A DNA stretch of 64,000 nt from Duganella sp. sic0402 (GTDB lineage Bacteria; Pseudomonadota; Gammaproteobacteria; Burkholderiales; Burkholderiaceae_D), in NCBI RefSeq assembly GCF_019219065.1, contig NZ_JAHUWK010000014.1, forward strand, positions 1-64,000, in the 5' to 3' direction. The notes below the pieces were generated by a model, which saw only the letters and a list, made by a program, of their open reading frames with translations, was not told where the DNA came from and did not search any database. Below, piece after piece: positions 1 to 8,030 of this stretch. Made by a program: the position numbers and the translations under genes. Within the stretch, counting starts at the first letter, position 1. Each line of letters opens with the position of its first letter.

Positions 1-61
1 GCACCAGGCATGCCGCATGCTGCTTGAACTCCGGGGAAAACGTACGTCTCTGCTTGCTCAT
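1..61 (-). CDS. IS3-family transposase OrfA, N-terminal fragment
   Basis: The gene starts with ATG at 61-59 and leaves the window after about 20 codons. The visible protein begins MSKQRRTFSPEFKQHAACL, the usual start of IS3-group OrfA proteins, which are helix-turn-helix proteins that bind the element's ends and are joined to OrfB by frameshifting. Only the opening of the helix-turn-helix is in view, so the subgroup and integrity of the transposase cannot be judged. Confidence 0.75.
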   Translation of the reverse strand, partial: MSKQRRTFSPEFKQHAACLV

Positions 62-112
62 CAAACACCTCTCCATGGCGAGCATTCTCGCCTAAATCAG
101 TGTCCGGGTACA
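1..112 (-). mobile_element. End of an IS3-family insertion sequence
   Basis: The first 112 bases hold the left terminus of an insertion sequence that runs out of the window. The outer end begins TGTACCCGGACA when read on the minus strand, and about 50 bases inside it an OrfA-type transposase starts. The element directly abuts the broken helicase remnant to its right, so it probably removed or displaced the 5' part of that gene. The exact boundary near base 112 is inferred from the TG/CA terminal convention. Confidence 0.7.
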
Positions 113-146
113 TTAAACCACTACACTTTGCCGCAGGAATGCGTGA

Positions 147-923
147 CCGTGTAGGCGTAGGAACTGGTGGCCGTCCCGACGAGAATACGCACTAGGCGCT
201 ATTTCCGACCTGGCTGAGTGCGTCAATGCGGATTCGTCAATCGATGAGTTCGCTGCAACGAATGTATTGCGCCAAGACGGGGTTCTGTCGAAGCTACCAG
301 ACGATGGCGAGGCGCGAAGCAAAGTCGTAGCGGAAATTCAGCGCACCCTGAGTCAGTTCGCCAAGAACGTATTGCATCCTGAAGCAAAAGTCCGAGACGT
401 CGTGGGGCCTTTGCTAGATTTGGAGCTTTTTGATGTGGATAGCAGGTTCTACAACGCGTATCGGGATGAGACGGCGGTACCGCCACCTCCTGCCGTCAAG
501 TCTCAAGAAGATGTGGAAGACAGGCGCAAGCGTGGATGGGATGCATTGTTCAGAACGCCTTGGAAAGAAATTTGTAAATACCGAGCCTATTTGAGGGGAG
601 AAATGGAACTGGCTACTCACCAGGTCGTTAAGGGATCGGAGTTCAAGCACGTAATGGTGGTTATGGACGATACGGACGCCGGTGGCTTCCTTTTTGCGTA
701 TGAGAAAGTTGTCGGCGGTCAGGCGCCGGGCAAGAGCGATTTGAAAAATATGGAAGAAGGTAAAGAAACTTCTATCGACAGGACACTGAGATTGCTCTAC
801 GTCACATGCAGTCGGGCTGAGGAAAGTCTTGCTCTGATTCTTTGGGCAGCAAATCCAGGAGCGGCTATTGATGCGGTCAAGGCGACGGGTTGGTTCCTCG
901 AGGGAGAGACCCAGGGGGTGTAA
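147..923 (+). pseudogene. UvrD/Rep-type superfamily 1 helicase, C-terminal remnant
   Basis: The reading frame is open from 147 (stop just before, at 144-146) to the TAA at 921-923, with only weak internal starts such as TTG 267. Near the end lie QVVKGSEFKHVMVV, matching helicase motif V (KGxEF), and RLLYVTCSRAEESLAL, matching motif VI (LYVxxTRA). These are diagnostic of the C-terminal half of UvrD/Rep/PcrA-like 3'-5' helicases. The Walker A and DExQ half is absent and an IS end lies immediately upstream, so this is a decapitated gene, likely once part of the neighbouring defence island. It points rightward and converges with the gene at 966. Confidence 0.7.
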
Positions 924-965
924 TAATTGAAGAGCCGCCAGTGACTTACACTGGTACTTTACTCG

Positions 966-1379
966 TCAGCGCCAATGGGGCGGAATGGTCAGTCCGAGCA
1001 CTCGCGAAATATTTTCGAGCGCGGCGATAATTTCGCCGTGGCGATTCTTGTCATAGGCATCGCCAGAATCCCGCTGCGATAGAATGATTTTCAACTCAGG
1101 AAGATTGTGCAGGTCCAATGCATAGAGATTCCTCCACGTCAACTCACCAAACAATTTGTATACTACTTCAGTGCCGTCTCGATCACTAACCAATCGCTTC
1201 GGTCCAAACAACTTTAGTAGTTTCTCTTCAGCCTCATCTTTCGTTTCGACGGTATGTAAATGTTGCAATGGAGCTCCAACGGAGAGAGTTGATTCGATGC
1301 CCCGGCGCGGAGAAACTCCGTCCCGCCGAGCAGATTGTCCGGAATTTTGATTGTCGGGATCCAGGCTGTCAACAACCAT
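966..1379 (-). CDS. Hypothetical protein downstream of the defence operon
   Basis: This is a 137-residue frame from ATG 1379 to 966. I do not recognise the family. The region after about residue 40 looks protein-like: a charged helix (KDEAEEKLLKLFG), a central stretch with DLHNLPELKIILSQR, and an end at TIPPHWR. The first 35-40 residues are arginine/serine-rich and low in structure, no Shine-Dalgarno motif precedes the ATG, and a G/C hairpin lies just upstream at 1404-1427. The true start could therefore be internal (for example TTG near 1270), or the gene could be a 5'-truncated remnant. It lies co-directional with and 118 bases downstream of the helicase-nuclease gene. Confidence 0.45.
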   Translation of the reverse strand: MVVDSLDPDNQNSGQSARRDGVSPRRGIESTLSVGAPLQHLHTVETKDEAEEKLLKLFGPKRLVSDRDGTEVVYKLFGELTWRNLYALDLHNLPELKIILSQRDSGDAYDKNRHGEIIAALENISRVLGLTIPPHWR

Positions 1380-1497
1380 TGATCGGTTTGATCAGGGCAA
1401 GTGGGGCGGGCAAAGCCCGTCCCGCCCTTCATAGCGTACCTGCCAATCCCAAACTAGGATCGAGATCGGGCCCGACGCTATCTCACGTCGAAGCCAT

Positions 1498-4400
1498 TCA
1501 TTTCAAAACCGAGAACAGCTTCTTCAGGTAGCTGCTGGCTCCGTCCTCCATGAAGAGTACATGGCGACTTTCCAGCTCGGCCTTCTTCGCCGTGTCTCCA
1601 ACGTTTAGCAGGTCTGAGAACTTGGTAGGTGAAAGGACGAAAGCATTCAGAACAAGCGGCGGCTCACCCGCTTTGGTTTGTCCCGCTAGCGTGGCCTCCA
1701 GTGTTTTCACTTCCTTATAGAGACCCAACTTTGGGTGAGACAAGTCGAGATTGCGAAGCCCTTTAGGATCGACAAAGGTCAGCCATTGCTTACCGCTTGT
1801 GTCATCCACCAGCCAGAGCAGGAAATCTGGATAAAAATTCCCCGCTAGCGCGAAGCCCAAACCCTTCTCTTCACGATCAGCATTGCGTAGCAGGTACAGG
1901 CTGCGCTCTCCAATCGCTTGCTTTCCGTCAGCAGAGTTGTAGAACGCTTCCAGGTCGCGAACGAAGTCAATCTCACTCTGCGCATCGAAGGCCAAGGGGC
2001 GGAGTTTTAGTGGCACCGCATCCTTGTCCACCAAAGACAAAAGAGGATAGTACAGATGGCGGTCAAAGCTGATCGCGACCATGCTATTCGCTTCCCATTG
2101 GCTGGCTTCTCCGATCTTTCCGTCCGCTACAAGCTTTTTCAGCGCTTCCAGCTTTGCCAAGTACGTCAGGCCATCGTCTGTGTTCTCGATCTCGATCTGA
2201 TAGAGTTCGAGCATTGATCCGTGATTTTCATCCATGTAGATGATGTCGTAGAACTGGCCTTCGTAACCGCTCTTCAGAGCTTTGTAGAAGCGGTCTGTGT
2301 AGTCGGTCAGTAGCCTTATCAGGATGTCCTCATGTTTGCGGATGTCAGCGAAGGTGGTCACGCTCAGCTCCATCGCAGGGATGAACAAGGTGTACCAATC
2401 GTTCGCGTCAGCGCAGAAATCGATCAGCTTCTGGCGCTCCAGCCGCAGGTTACTCCAGCTTCGTTGCAACTTGTAGTCCTGCAAGGCCAGATAGATGCGA
2501 TCCCAATCAAACATAGGGAACAAGTCCGTTTTCAGTTTGCCTTTGTTTCTAGCCTCCGTGGTAGCGATTACCCCCCTGTCCTTGCTAGACAGTGCCTCCA
2601 CTCGTGGATACAGGTCGAGCACCACGTGGGGCGCTTTGATCTTTCCCTGAAATTCCGCTGGGATTTCGTACAACCAGGGGAAGTGAGTTCGCTTGAAACC
2701 CAGCTTTTGGTTGTCCTTGTAGCCATCCTTTAGTGCAAGCGTCTTAAGCGTCCCCTTAGGAAGGTTGGCTTTGGTCGGGAAATCTAGTTCTAAGACTTCG
2801 TCACTTGGAGTAATGCCCTCCTCGCGCAGGTAGTCTTTAAACGCTGCCATATAACTAGCGCGCACGCCAAAAACGTTGAGCGTCTCAAGTCTATCCAAGT
2901 GCATTCCCTTAGGGCGATCTTGCGGCAAGGTGCGCTTGAGGGAAAAGCCTTTTCCCTTTAGACGCACGCCGCGCCCGAACAATTGGATGATCTGCGAGCC
3001 TTCACCCTGGCCCATGTTCAGTAACCCCATTGTCGAAACACGCCAACTGCTCCAACCTTCCGTGAACTTACGTGATCCGATCAATAGGTTGAGGCCGCTT
3101 TCCTTGTTGTTTAGTGTGCCGAAGAGCGCACCGCCAAAGTCGTCTCGTTCGCTGTCGAATGCTTTCTCACCCTCTGCTTTCACGAAGAAGCCCGCGTCGT
3201 CACCTATATTAATAAGACCGAATGGTTCTGCGTCACCTATTCTCAACGCCAGTTCGCCCTTGCTGCTCTTAATGTTGACCAGCTTCAGGCGCTGTTTGGC
3301 CGCTGCATTGAACACGCGCCGCAAAATATCTGCGTATAGCTCGTCCGTCTTCCCAGAAAATTCCATTAAGGCGGTAAAGCGCCCGCTGAAGATATTATTG
3401 CCCTTGGCATCCAGAATCTGCGCCCTATCAGCAATTAGGTCGGCCAGCCACTTCTTGATCTGCACGTCATCATTAACGAAGGAAGCAAGGAAGTTCACAA
3501 CATCCAAGATGTCCGATTCCTCGCCCAATACAGTGTTGCCTACAAATACCCACAGCGGCTTTTCGATGTTGAAGTCGGCAAGTTTGTCACGGTGTGTGCT
3601 CCATAGCCAAAGCTGCTGGTAGAAGGCGAGCAGGCAGGCAGTGAAGTATTTTTCCGCGTTGTCCGTCTGTTCGTAGGCTTCGCCGTTCATGTTGAGGATT
3701 AGCGATTCCTTACCGTAACCGTCTTCGTAGAAAAACTTGTACGAGTAGTCGAATAAGATGCATTTGGCGTAGATCTCACGCGTGGCGGTGATACGCGCAC
3801 GGCGCTTCTCCTCGCCAGTCAGTGCTAGTTGCGCCAACTGACTATCGTCCAGTTTCTTCAAACTGGTTGTTTCGAACAGCATCTTGGAGCGTTTCTTCTG
3901 GATGTCCTCCTCCGCCGCAGCTACCGTCACACCCTTAGCAACGGCTTGACCGAATGTGGCTGAGTACTCGAAAGCAAAACCTCCACGGACCAGAGCGTCA
4001 CGCCGCGCCATCCAGGCGCCTGCAGCCGTTCCCGTACCGCGATGCCCTTCGTCCACCAGCACTAGGTTGTTCCCCTCGAAGGCGTCCACGGCAACGGTCT
4101 TGTCCCCCATCTCGTCACCCAATTTGTTGATATCGATGATCTCAATGGTGCCGCGCGCCGGGCTCTGCGCTTTATTGAAAAACTGCGAAAAAGCGAAGCC
4201 CGACAGGTGAAGCTCCTCCAAATGCTGGCGCGACAGACCTTCGTTTGGCGTGAGCAGAATTATTTTGCTAGGGTAGTGGTCACTTCGACCAGCCTGGAAA
4301 TAGTGCAGGTACTGTCTTATGTTGACATGCAGAAGGAGTGTCTTACCACTACCGGTGGCGTTCCAAAAAGCGACCTTATTCAGGTCGTCCGCATCGAAAT

Positions 4401-4887
4401 CGCGAAACGGCTCCGCTCCCGCCTCTGTACGGTATCGCGCCATCTCGTCGTTCAACCCATCGAGCAAGTCCTGGCGGCGATTGAAATACCAGTCCAGATA
4501 AAGTTCAGTGAACAGCAGCGAGAGGTACTGGAAGTACTTCATCTGCAATTCATGGCCTTCCAACTTGTTACGCTGGTGGGTGATGGCCTGCCAATGGCCT
4601 ACGAGGTTTAGGTCGTAGCGCCGCAGGTCGCTTTCGGGCACACGATTGGGATCGAAGAGGCCACGAACCAGTTCGTGGAAGAACATTGTTTGGCCGTCCT
4701 CGTCAATACCCTCGAAGCGGTCATCGCCCAATCGCGTCTTCAGAGCGCTGAGTGTGCCTCCTTGGAAGAAGCCTAGTACCCAACGGTTTAGCACCAGTTC
4801 CTGATGGAAGCTACGCTTCTTTCCTGCGCCTTTCTTGATGGTTCCGCCACCTGTTGCGGCTGTGCTTTTAGGAGCTCGAGCCATCAC
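1498..4887 (-). CDS. DEAD/DEAH helicase with C-terminal PD-(D/E)XK nuclease motif (Res-like defence ATPase)
   Basis: This 1129-residue protein resembles restriction subunits of type III-like systems. Visible motifs are Walker A ATGSGKTLL near residue 180, DEGH in LVDEGHRGTG near 285, EYSATFG (motif III), and a motif V/VI block ending IIQLFGRGVRLKGKG near 650. Near the C terminus YPDFLLW is followed about 20 residues later by FVDPKGL, the spacing of a PD-(D/E)XK nuclease core. The start is GTG 4887 or ATG 4884; both overlap the methyltransferase stop, so the genes are translationally coupled. Likely role: ATP-driven translocation and cleavage of unmodified invading DNA. The helicase assignment is firm; the nuclease activity is inferred from the motif. 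Confidence 0.85.
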   Translation of the reverse strand: MMARAPKSTAATGGGTIKKGAGKKRSFHQELVLNRWVLGFFQGGTLSALKTRLGDDRFEGIDEDGQTMFFHELVRGLFDPNRVPESDLRRYDLNLVGHWQAITHQRNKLEGHELQMKYFQYLSLLFTELYLDWYFNRRQDLLDGLNDEMARYRTEAGAEPFRDFDADDLNKVAFWNATGSGKTLLLHVNIRQYLHYFQAGRSDHYPSKIILLTPNEGLSRQHLEELHLSGFAFSQFFNKAQSPARGTIEIIDINKLGDEMGDKTVAVDAFEGNNLVLVDEGHRGTGTAAGAWMARRDALVRGGFAFEYSATFGQAVAKGVTVAAAEEDIQKKRSKMLFETTSLKKLDDSQLAQLALTGEEKRRARITATREIYAKCILFDYSYKFFYEDGYGKESLILNMNGEAYEQTDNAEKYFTACLLAFYQQLWLWSTHRDKLADFNIEKPLWVFVGNTVLGEESDILDVVNFLASFVNDDVQIKKWLADLIADRAQILDAKGNNIFSGRFTALMEFSGKTDELYADILRRVFNAAAKQRLKLVNIKSSKGELALRIGDAEPFGLINIGDDAGFFVKAEGEKAFDSERDDFGGALFGTLNNKESGLNLLIGSRKFTEGWSSWRVSTMGLLNMGQGEGSQIIQLFGRGVRLKGKGFSLKRTLPQDRPKGMHLDRLETLNVFGVRASYMAAFKDYLREEGITPSDEVLELDFPTKANLPKGTLKTLALKDGYKDNQKLGFKRTHFPWLYEIPAEFQGKIKAPHVVLDLYPRVEALSSKDRGVIATTEARNKGKLKTDLFPMFDWDRIYLALQDYKLQRSWSNLRLERQKLIDFCADANDWYTLFIPAMELSVTTFADIRKHEDILIRLLTDYTDRFYKALKSGYEGQFYDIIYMDENHGSMLELYQIEIENTDDGLTYLAKLEALKKLVADGKIGEASQWEANSMVAISFDRHLYYPLLSLVDKDAVPLKLRPLAFDAQSEIDFVRDLEAFYNSADGKQAIGERSLYLLRNADREEKGLGFALAGNFYPDFLLWLVDDTSGKQWLTFVDPKGLRNLDLSHPKLGLYKEVKTLEATLAGQTKAGEPPLVLNAFVLSPTKFSDLLNVGDTAKKAELESRHVLFMEDGASSYLKKLFSVLK

Positions 4888-7800
4888 GCCCCCTCCACCG
4901 AGAACATGTGCCCAAGGAACTCAGGCTCGATCTGGCGGAGTTTGAGCGTACGTGTCGAGCCGCCTTCCTCAGCGGTCTGAGTCAGCACTGTCGGGATATT
5001 GTGGTCTCCATTGATGTAGACAACATCAAATTCATTGTCCGCTGGATTGATTGCAAGCTTGTCACACAACCTATTAACACCTTCGTAGTCCAGCAACTCA
5101 CAGTCGCGCCACAGAACGAGACAGCTCTCACCGCTGGGAAGTGTGCCAGTGATGGTAGCGAAGCCTCGTTGCGGCTGGGAGTCAATGTTTTTCACTCGCA
5201 GGCCGATCAGGTAGTTAAATGTTTCAATCAGATCGATCTTGCGCGGCTCAAAGGCGCCAGCCGAATCTACAGCCACATTCAAGGTGTAGTCGAAGGGCTT
5301 TTTGAAGTCTGAAATTGACAGCAAGGAGTCACGACTTTCCACGTCCAGCATGTAATTCAACAGGTAGTCTTCTTGAGCTTGCTGCGGCAGTGCGTTCAAT
5401 AGATCGCCCTGCGCAGAGGTGCGACGCAGTTGAAGATTGTTGAGGGTGTCTTCATAGCTTTCAAGCCTGATGACTTTAAGACAGTAAGAGACGCCTGTCT
5501 CGGGGGCAGTCGGACGGCCCTCTTTCCAGCGGGCGGAGTAGATGGCCTTTATGGCTCTCGATTTCGTTACAGTCTCGAAGTACTCGCCCTGCTCGACAAG
5601 AATGAAGCCGAGCTTTGCTTCCGAACCTGCCGCTTCCGCTTCACGACGTAGTTCGATTACTGCATGAGCAGTTGTGCCACTACCGCCGAAATAATCGAGC
5701 ACTATTGCATCTTCGTCCGCTTGGGTAGCTAGAGTAATGCATTTTTTAACCAAATTTATCGACTTCGGAAAATCGAAGCGCTTCTCGCCGAGCATATCGA
5801 TTAGCAAGCTATTACCATAATTTCCAGCATCGAATTCACCACCGCTCCAGACTGTCTTCGGAACGGTTTGTTCATGGGTGACGAATAAATCCCACTCTTC
5901 GCCAACTTTGATTGCAGCAATGCGGTCGAGGTTCTGACGAATTGAGTCAAGTCCGAAATTCCAGCGGCGTTCGACACCCTCTTGGTCAATTGGCCATATT
6001 TCGATGCGTCCATCCGGGAAAGCTACATTCTTACCGGTGGGGCTGAAGTCTTCATCCGGCACCGTACCGACGTCAACAACTTTGCCATCTACGATATAGA
6101 TCGGATAGAACGAAAGTCGTCGGTCAATACGTCGTGAATTCTCGCCCCACCTGCGCATTTTGCGTGGGGTATCGTTTTTCTCCAGAGTCCGCGCAACAGT
6201 GGACAGTCCGTCACGTGTTAGGAACAACGCGTATTCGTGAGTTCGATTGAAATTGCGGGTAATGGAACCCTTCGGATTATGAACGACCGTAACTTTTGAG
6301 AGTGTATGTTCCGGTGCAGTCTGCTCCAATACGGTGCACAAATTGACCATTTCGGAATCATCGATTGCCACGGTTTTCATGCCGTCGAACTGAAGGAGAT
6401 TCATGCCTTTACGCAATCGGTCTTGCATCAAGCTCATCCAGGACGAATGCTTGTACTCATTCTTATAAAGAATAGGCGTGGAGTTGGTGTTGTACGGCGG
6501 ATCAATGTAAATATACTTGATCTTCTCCCGGTACTTCTCTTGAAGAAGGTTCAGAGCTTGGAAATTATCGCTGTGAATAAGTACGCCGCTAGTAGCTTCA
6601 TCAATAGACTCCACTTGACTAAGCAGCCTGGCCTTGAATTCTGGCGAAAAGAGAGCGGTATCAACCATCAGATACAGCCTGGTTTTTAGATCATCAGCCG
6701 TACCTGCCCCAGTACCATCCCACATACCGAATTGTTTCCACTGCCCCCATTGGCGCTCATTCGCCACAACTTCCGGCCACAATTCTTCCGGCACTCTGTC
6801 CAAGGTGATGCAGTAGTGACTGGATACTACAAATTTTTTCTTCAACCACAGCTTCTTCTGAAAATCCTCTAGTTGCGCAAGGAAGGTGATCAGTTCTTGC
6901 GCAATGGAGCGTAAGCATTGGATAAGCCGCAGTGATTTTTCGATATTGGCAATTGAGTCAGCATTCTGCACATCGTCGAGGTGCATTACTTCGTTCTTAA
7001 CGTAAAAATCCAGCTCACGAAACAAGAAACCACCCAAGTCCTTATGGATGAAGTAGTCGGCGGTGTTTCTGGTGGTGTAGTCGGCCAGGTGCTTTTCCAG
7101 CAGCGTGCGCTGTGGATTCTTATCTGTCGGTGCACGGTTACCCAAACTCAGCCAGCGCGATTTCACGGTCGCATCGGCTAGCACGATTTCCACAGCTTTT
7201 TTTACCAGTGCCTCCTGCTTTGTGCCCTTGGGTTGGGGCAAATATTCGAAGCGTACGATCAGTGCCTTTCCGTTCGTTCCGTCTACTTCTTCCACCGGCA
7301 GGATAACTTCCTCGTATTCATCGCCGTTATCATCGACGCGCGAGAGAGTCTTGTTCTCGGCTAGCGCGAAGCGACGCTCCTTGTCGTTGTCTTTACGGTT
7401 ATCCTTCGCTGTGTCGGCAGCTACCAGACGGAAATGCACAGTACGTCCATCGTCGAGCTTCAAGCTGTAATTACTGAAATTCTCGCCGCTCTTGGTGTAA
7501 TACTGGTCCTTGTTGGCCCAGTGAAGCATCACTTCCTCACCAGCGTAGGGAATGGCGTAGGTGTCGCCCTTGTACCGACGCTGACTAATGAAGTCCCCTT
7601 GCTCGTAGTAGCGTGAAAAGAAGGTCAATAGGTGTGAGAACGCTGCATTCTCATGCTCGCTCTCACCTGTAGTGGCAGCGTACAGGCGAGCGCGCAGATC
7701 CTTTACTTTGGGAAGGTCATCTGGATTTGCACCGAGTGCCTGTGCCTGTTTAATGGCTTCGTCCAGGTCTCCCTGAATTTGGTGTGCGTTGGCGGCGTTA

Positions 7801-7982
7801 CCTGCCGAAAGAGCGGCTTGTACTTTCTCGGGCAATCGATTTTCCAAGTACTCGTTGATCTCGCCGGCACGGGCATTGAGGACGCGATAGATGCCGAAGT
7901 CGAGCTCAGGACGGTCGATTTGGAAAATCTCGCGCAGCTTGGCGACGAGTTCTTGGAATTTTGGGTTGTTCTTACTGGTCAT
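4884..7982 (-). CDS. Site-specific DNA methyltransferase (type III Mod-like, beta class)
   Basis: The product has 1032 residues. Catalytic motif IV is DPPYNTNSTP near residue 495, and the SAM-binding motif DYFGGSGTT comes later, near 768. That order defines beta-class amino-methyltransferases such as type III Mod subunits, and DPPY favours N6-adenine methylation. The long N-terminal part (about 450 residues) and the insert between the motifs probably recognise the DNA target. ATG 7982 lies about 50 bases downstream of the SNF2 helicase stop, and the gene ends in a 1-4 base overlap with the nuclease-helicase. It is expected to mark host DNA so that the partner helicases spare it. Confidence 0.88.
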   Translation of the reverse strand: MTSKNNPKFQELVAKLREIFQIDRPELDFGIYRVLNARAGEINEYLENRLPEKVQAALSAGNAANAHQIQGDLDEAIKQAQALGANPDDLPKVKDLRARLYAATTGESEHENAAFSHLLTFFSRYYEQGDFISQRRYKGDTYAIPYAGEEVMLHWANKDQYYTKSGENFSNYSLKLDDGRTVHFRLVAADTAKDNRKDNDKERRFALAENKTLSRVDDNGDEYEEVILPVEEVDGTNGKALIVRFEYLPQPKGTKQEALVKKAVEIVLADATVKSRWLSLGNRAPTDKNPQRTLLEKHLADYTTRNTADYFIHKDLGGFLFRELDFYVKNEVMHLDDVQNADSIANIEKSLRLIQCLRSIAQELITFLAQLEDFQKKLWLKKKFVVSSHYCITLDRVPEELWPEVVANERQWGQWKQFGMWDGTGAGTADDLKTRLYLMVDTALFSPEFKARLLSQVESIDEATSGVLIHSDNFQALNLLQEKYREKIKYIYIDPPYNTNSTPILYKNEYKHSSWMSLMQDRLRKGMNLLQFDGMKTVAIDDSEMVNLCTVLEQTAPEHTLSKVTVVHNPKGSITRNFNRTHEYALFLTRDGLSTVARTLEKNDTPRKMRRWGENSRRIDRRLSFYPIYIVDGKVVDVGTVPDEDFSPTGKNVAFPDGRIEIWPIDQEGVERRWNFGLDSIRQNLDRIAAIKVGEEWDLFVTHEQTVPKTVWSGGEFDAGNYGNSLLIDMLGEKRFDFPKSINLVKKCITLATQADEDAIVLDYFGGSGTTAHAVIELRREAEAAGSEAKLGFILVEQGEYFETVTKSRAIKAIYSARWKEGRPTAPETGVSYCLKVIRLESYEDTLNNLQLRRTSAQGDLLNALPQQAQEDYLLNYMLDVESRDSLLSISDFKKPFDYTLNVAVDSAGAFEPRKIDLIETFNYLIGLRVKNIDSQPQRGFATITGTLPSGESCLVLWRDCELLDYEGVNRLCDKLAINPADNEFDVVYINGDHNIPTVLTQTAEEGGSTRTLKLRQIEPEFLGHMFSVEGA

Positions 7983-8030
7983 GGCTTGCCCAATTTCGGA
8001 ATCCTAATGAATCGTGTGTTTATGTGTGTT

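Noticed and set aside
1404..1427. GGGCGGGC/GCCCGTCCCGCCC hairpin after the helicase-nuclease gene as a terminator
   Set aside because: No T-run on the minus strand and overlapping alternative pairings. Not a convincing intrinsic terminator.
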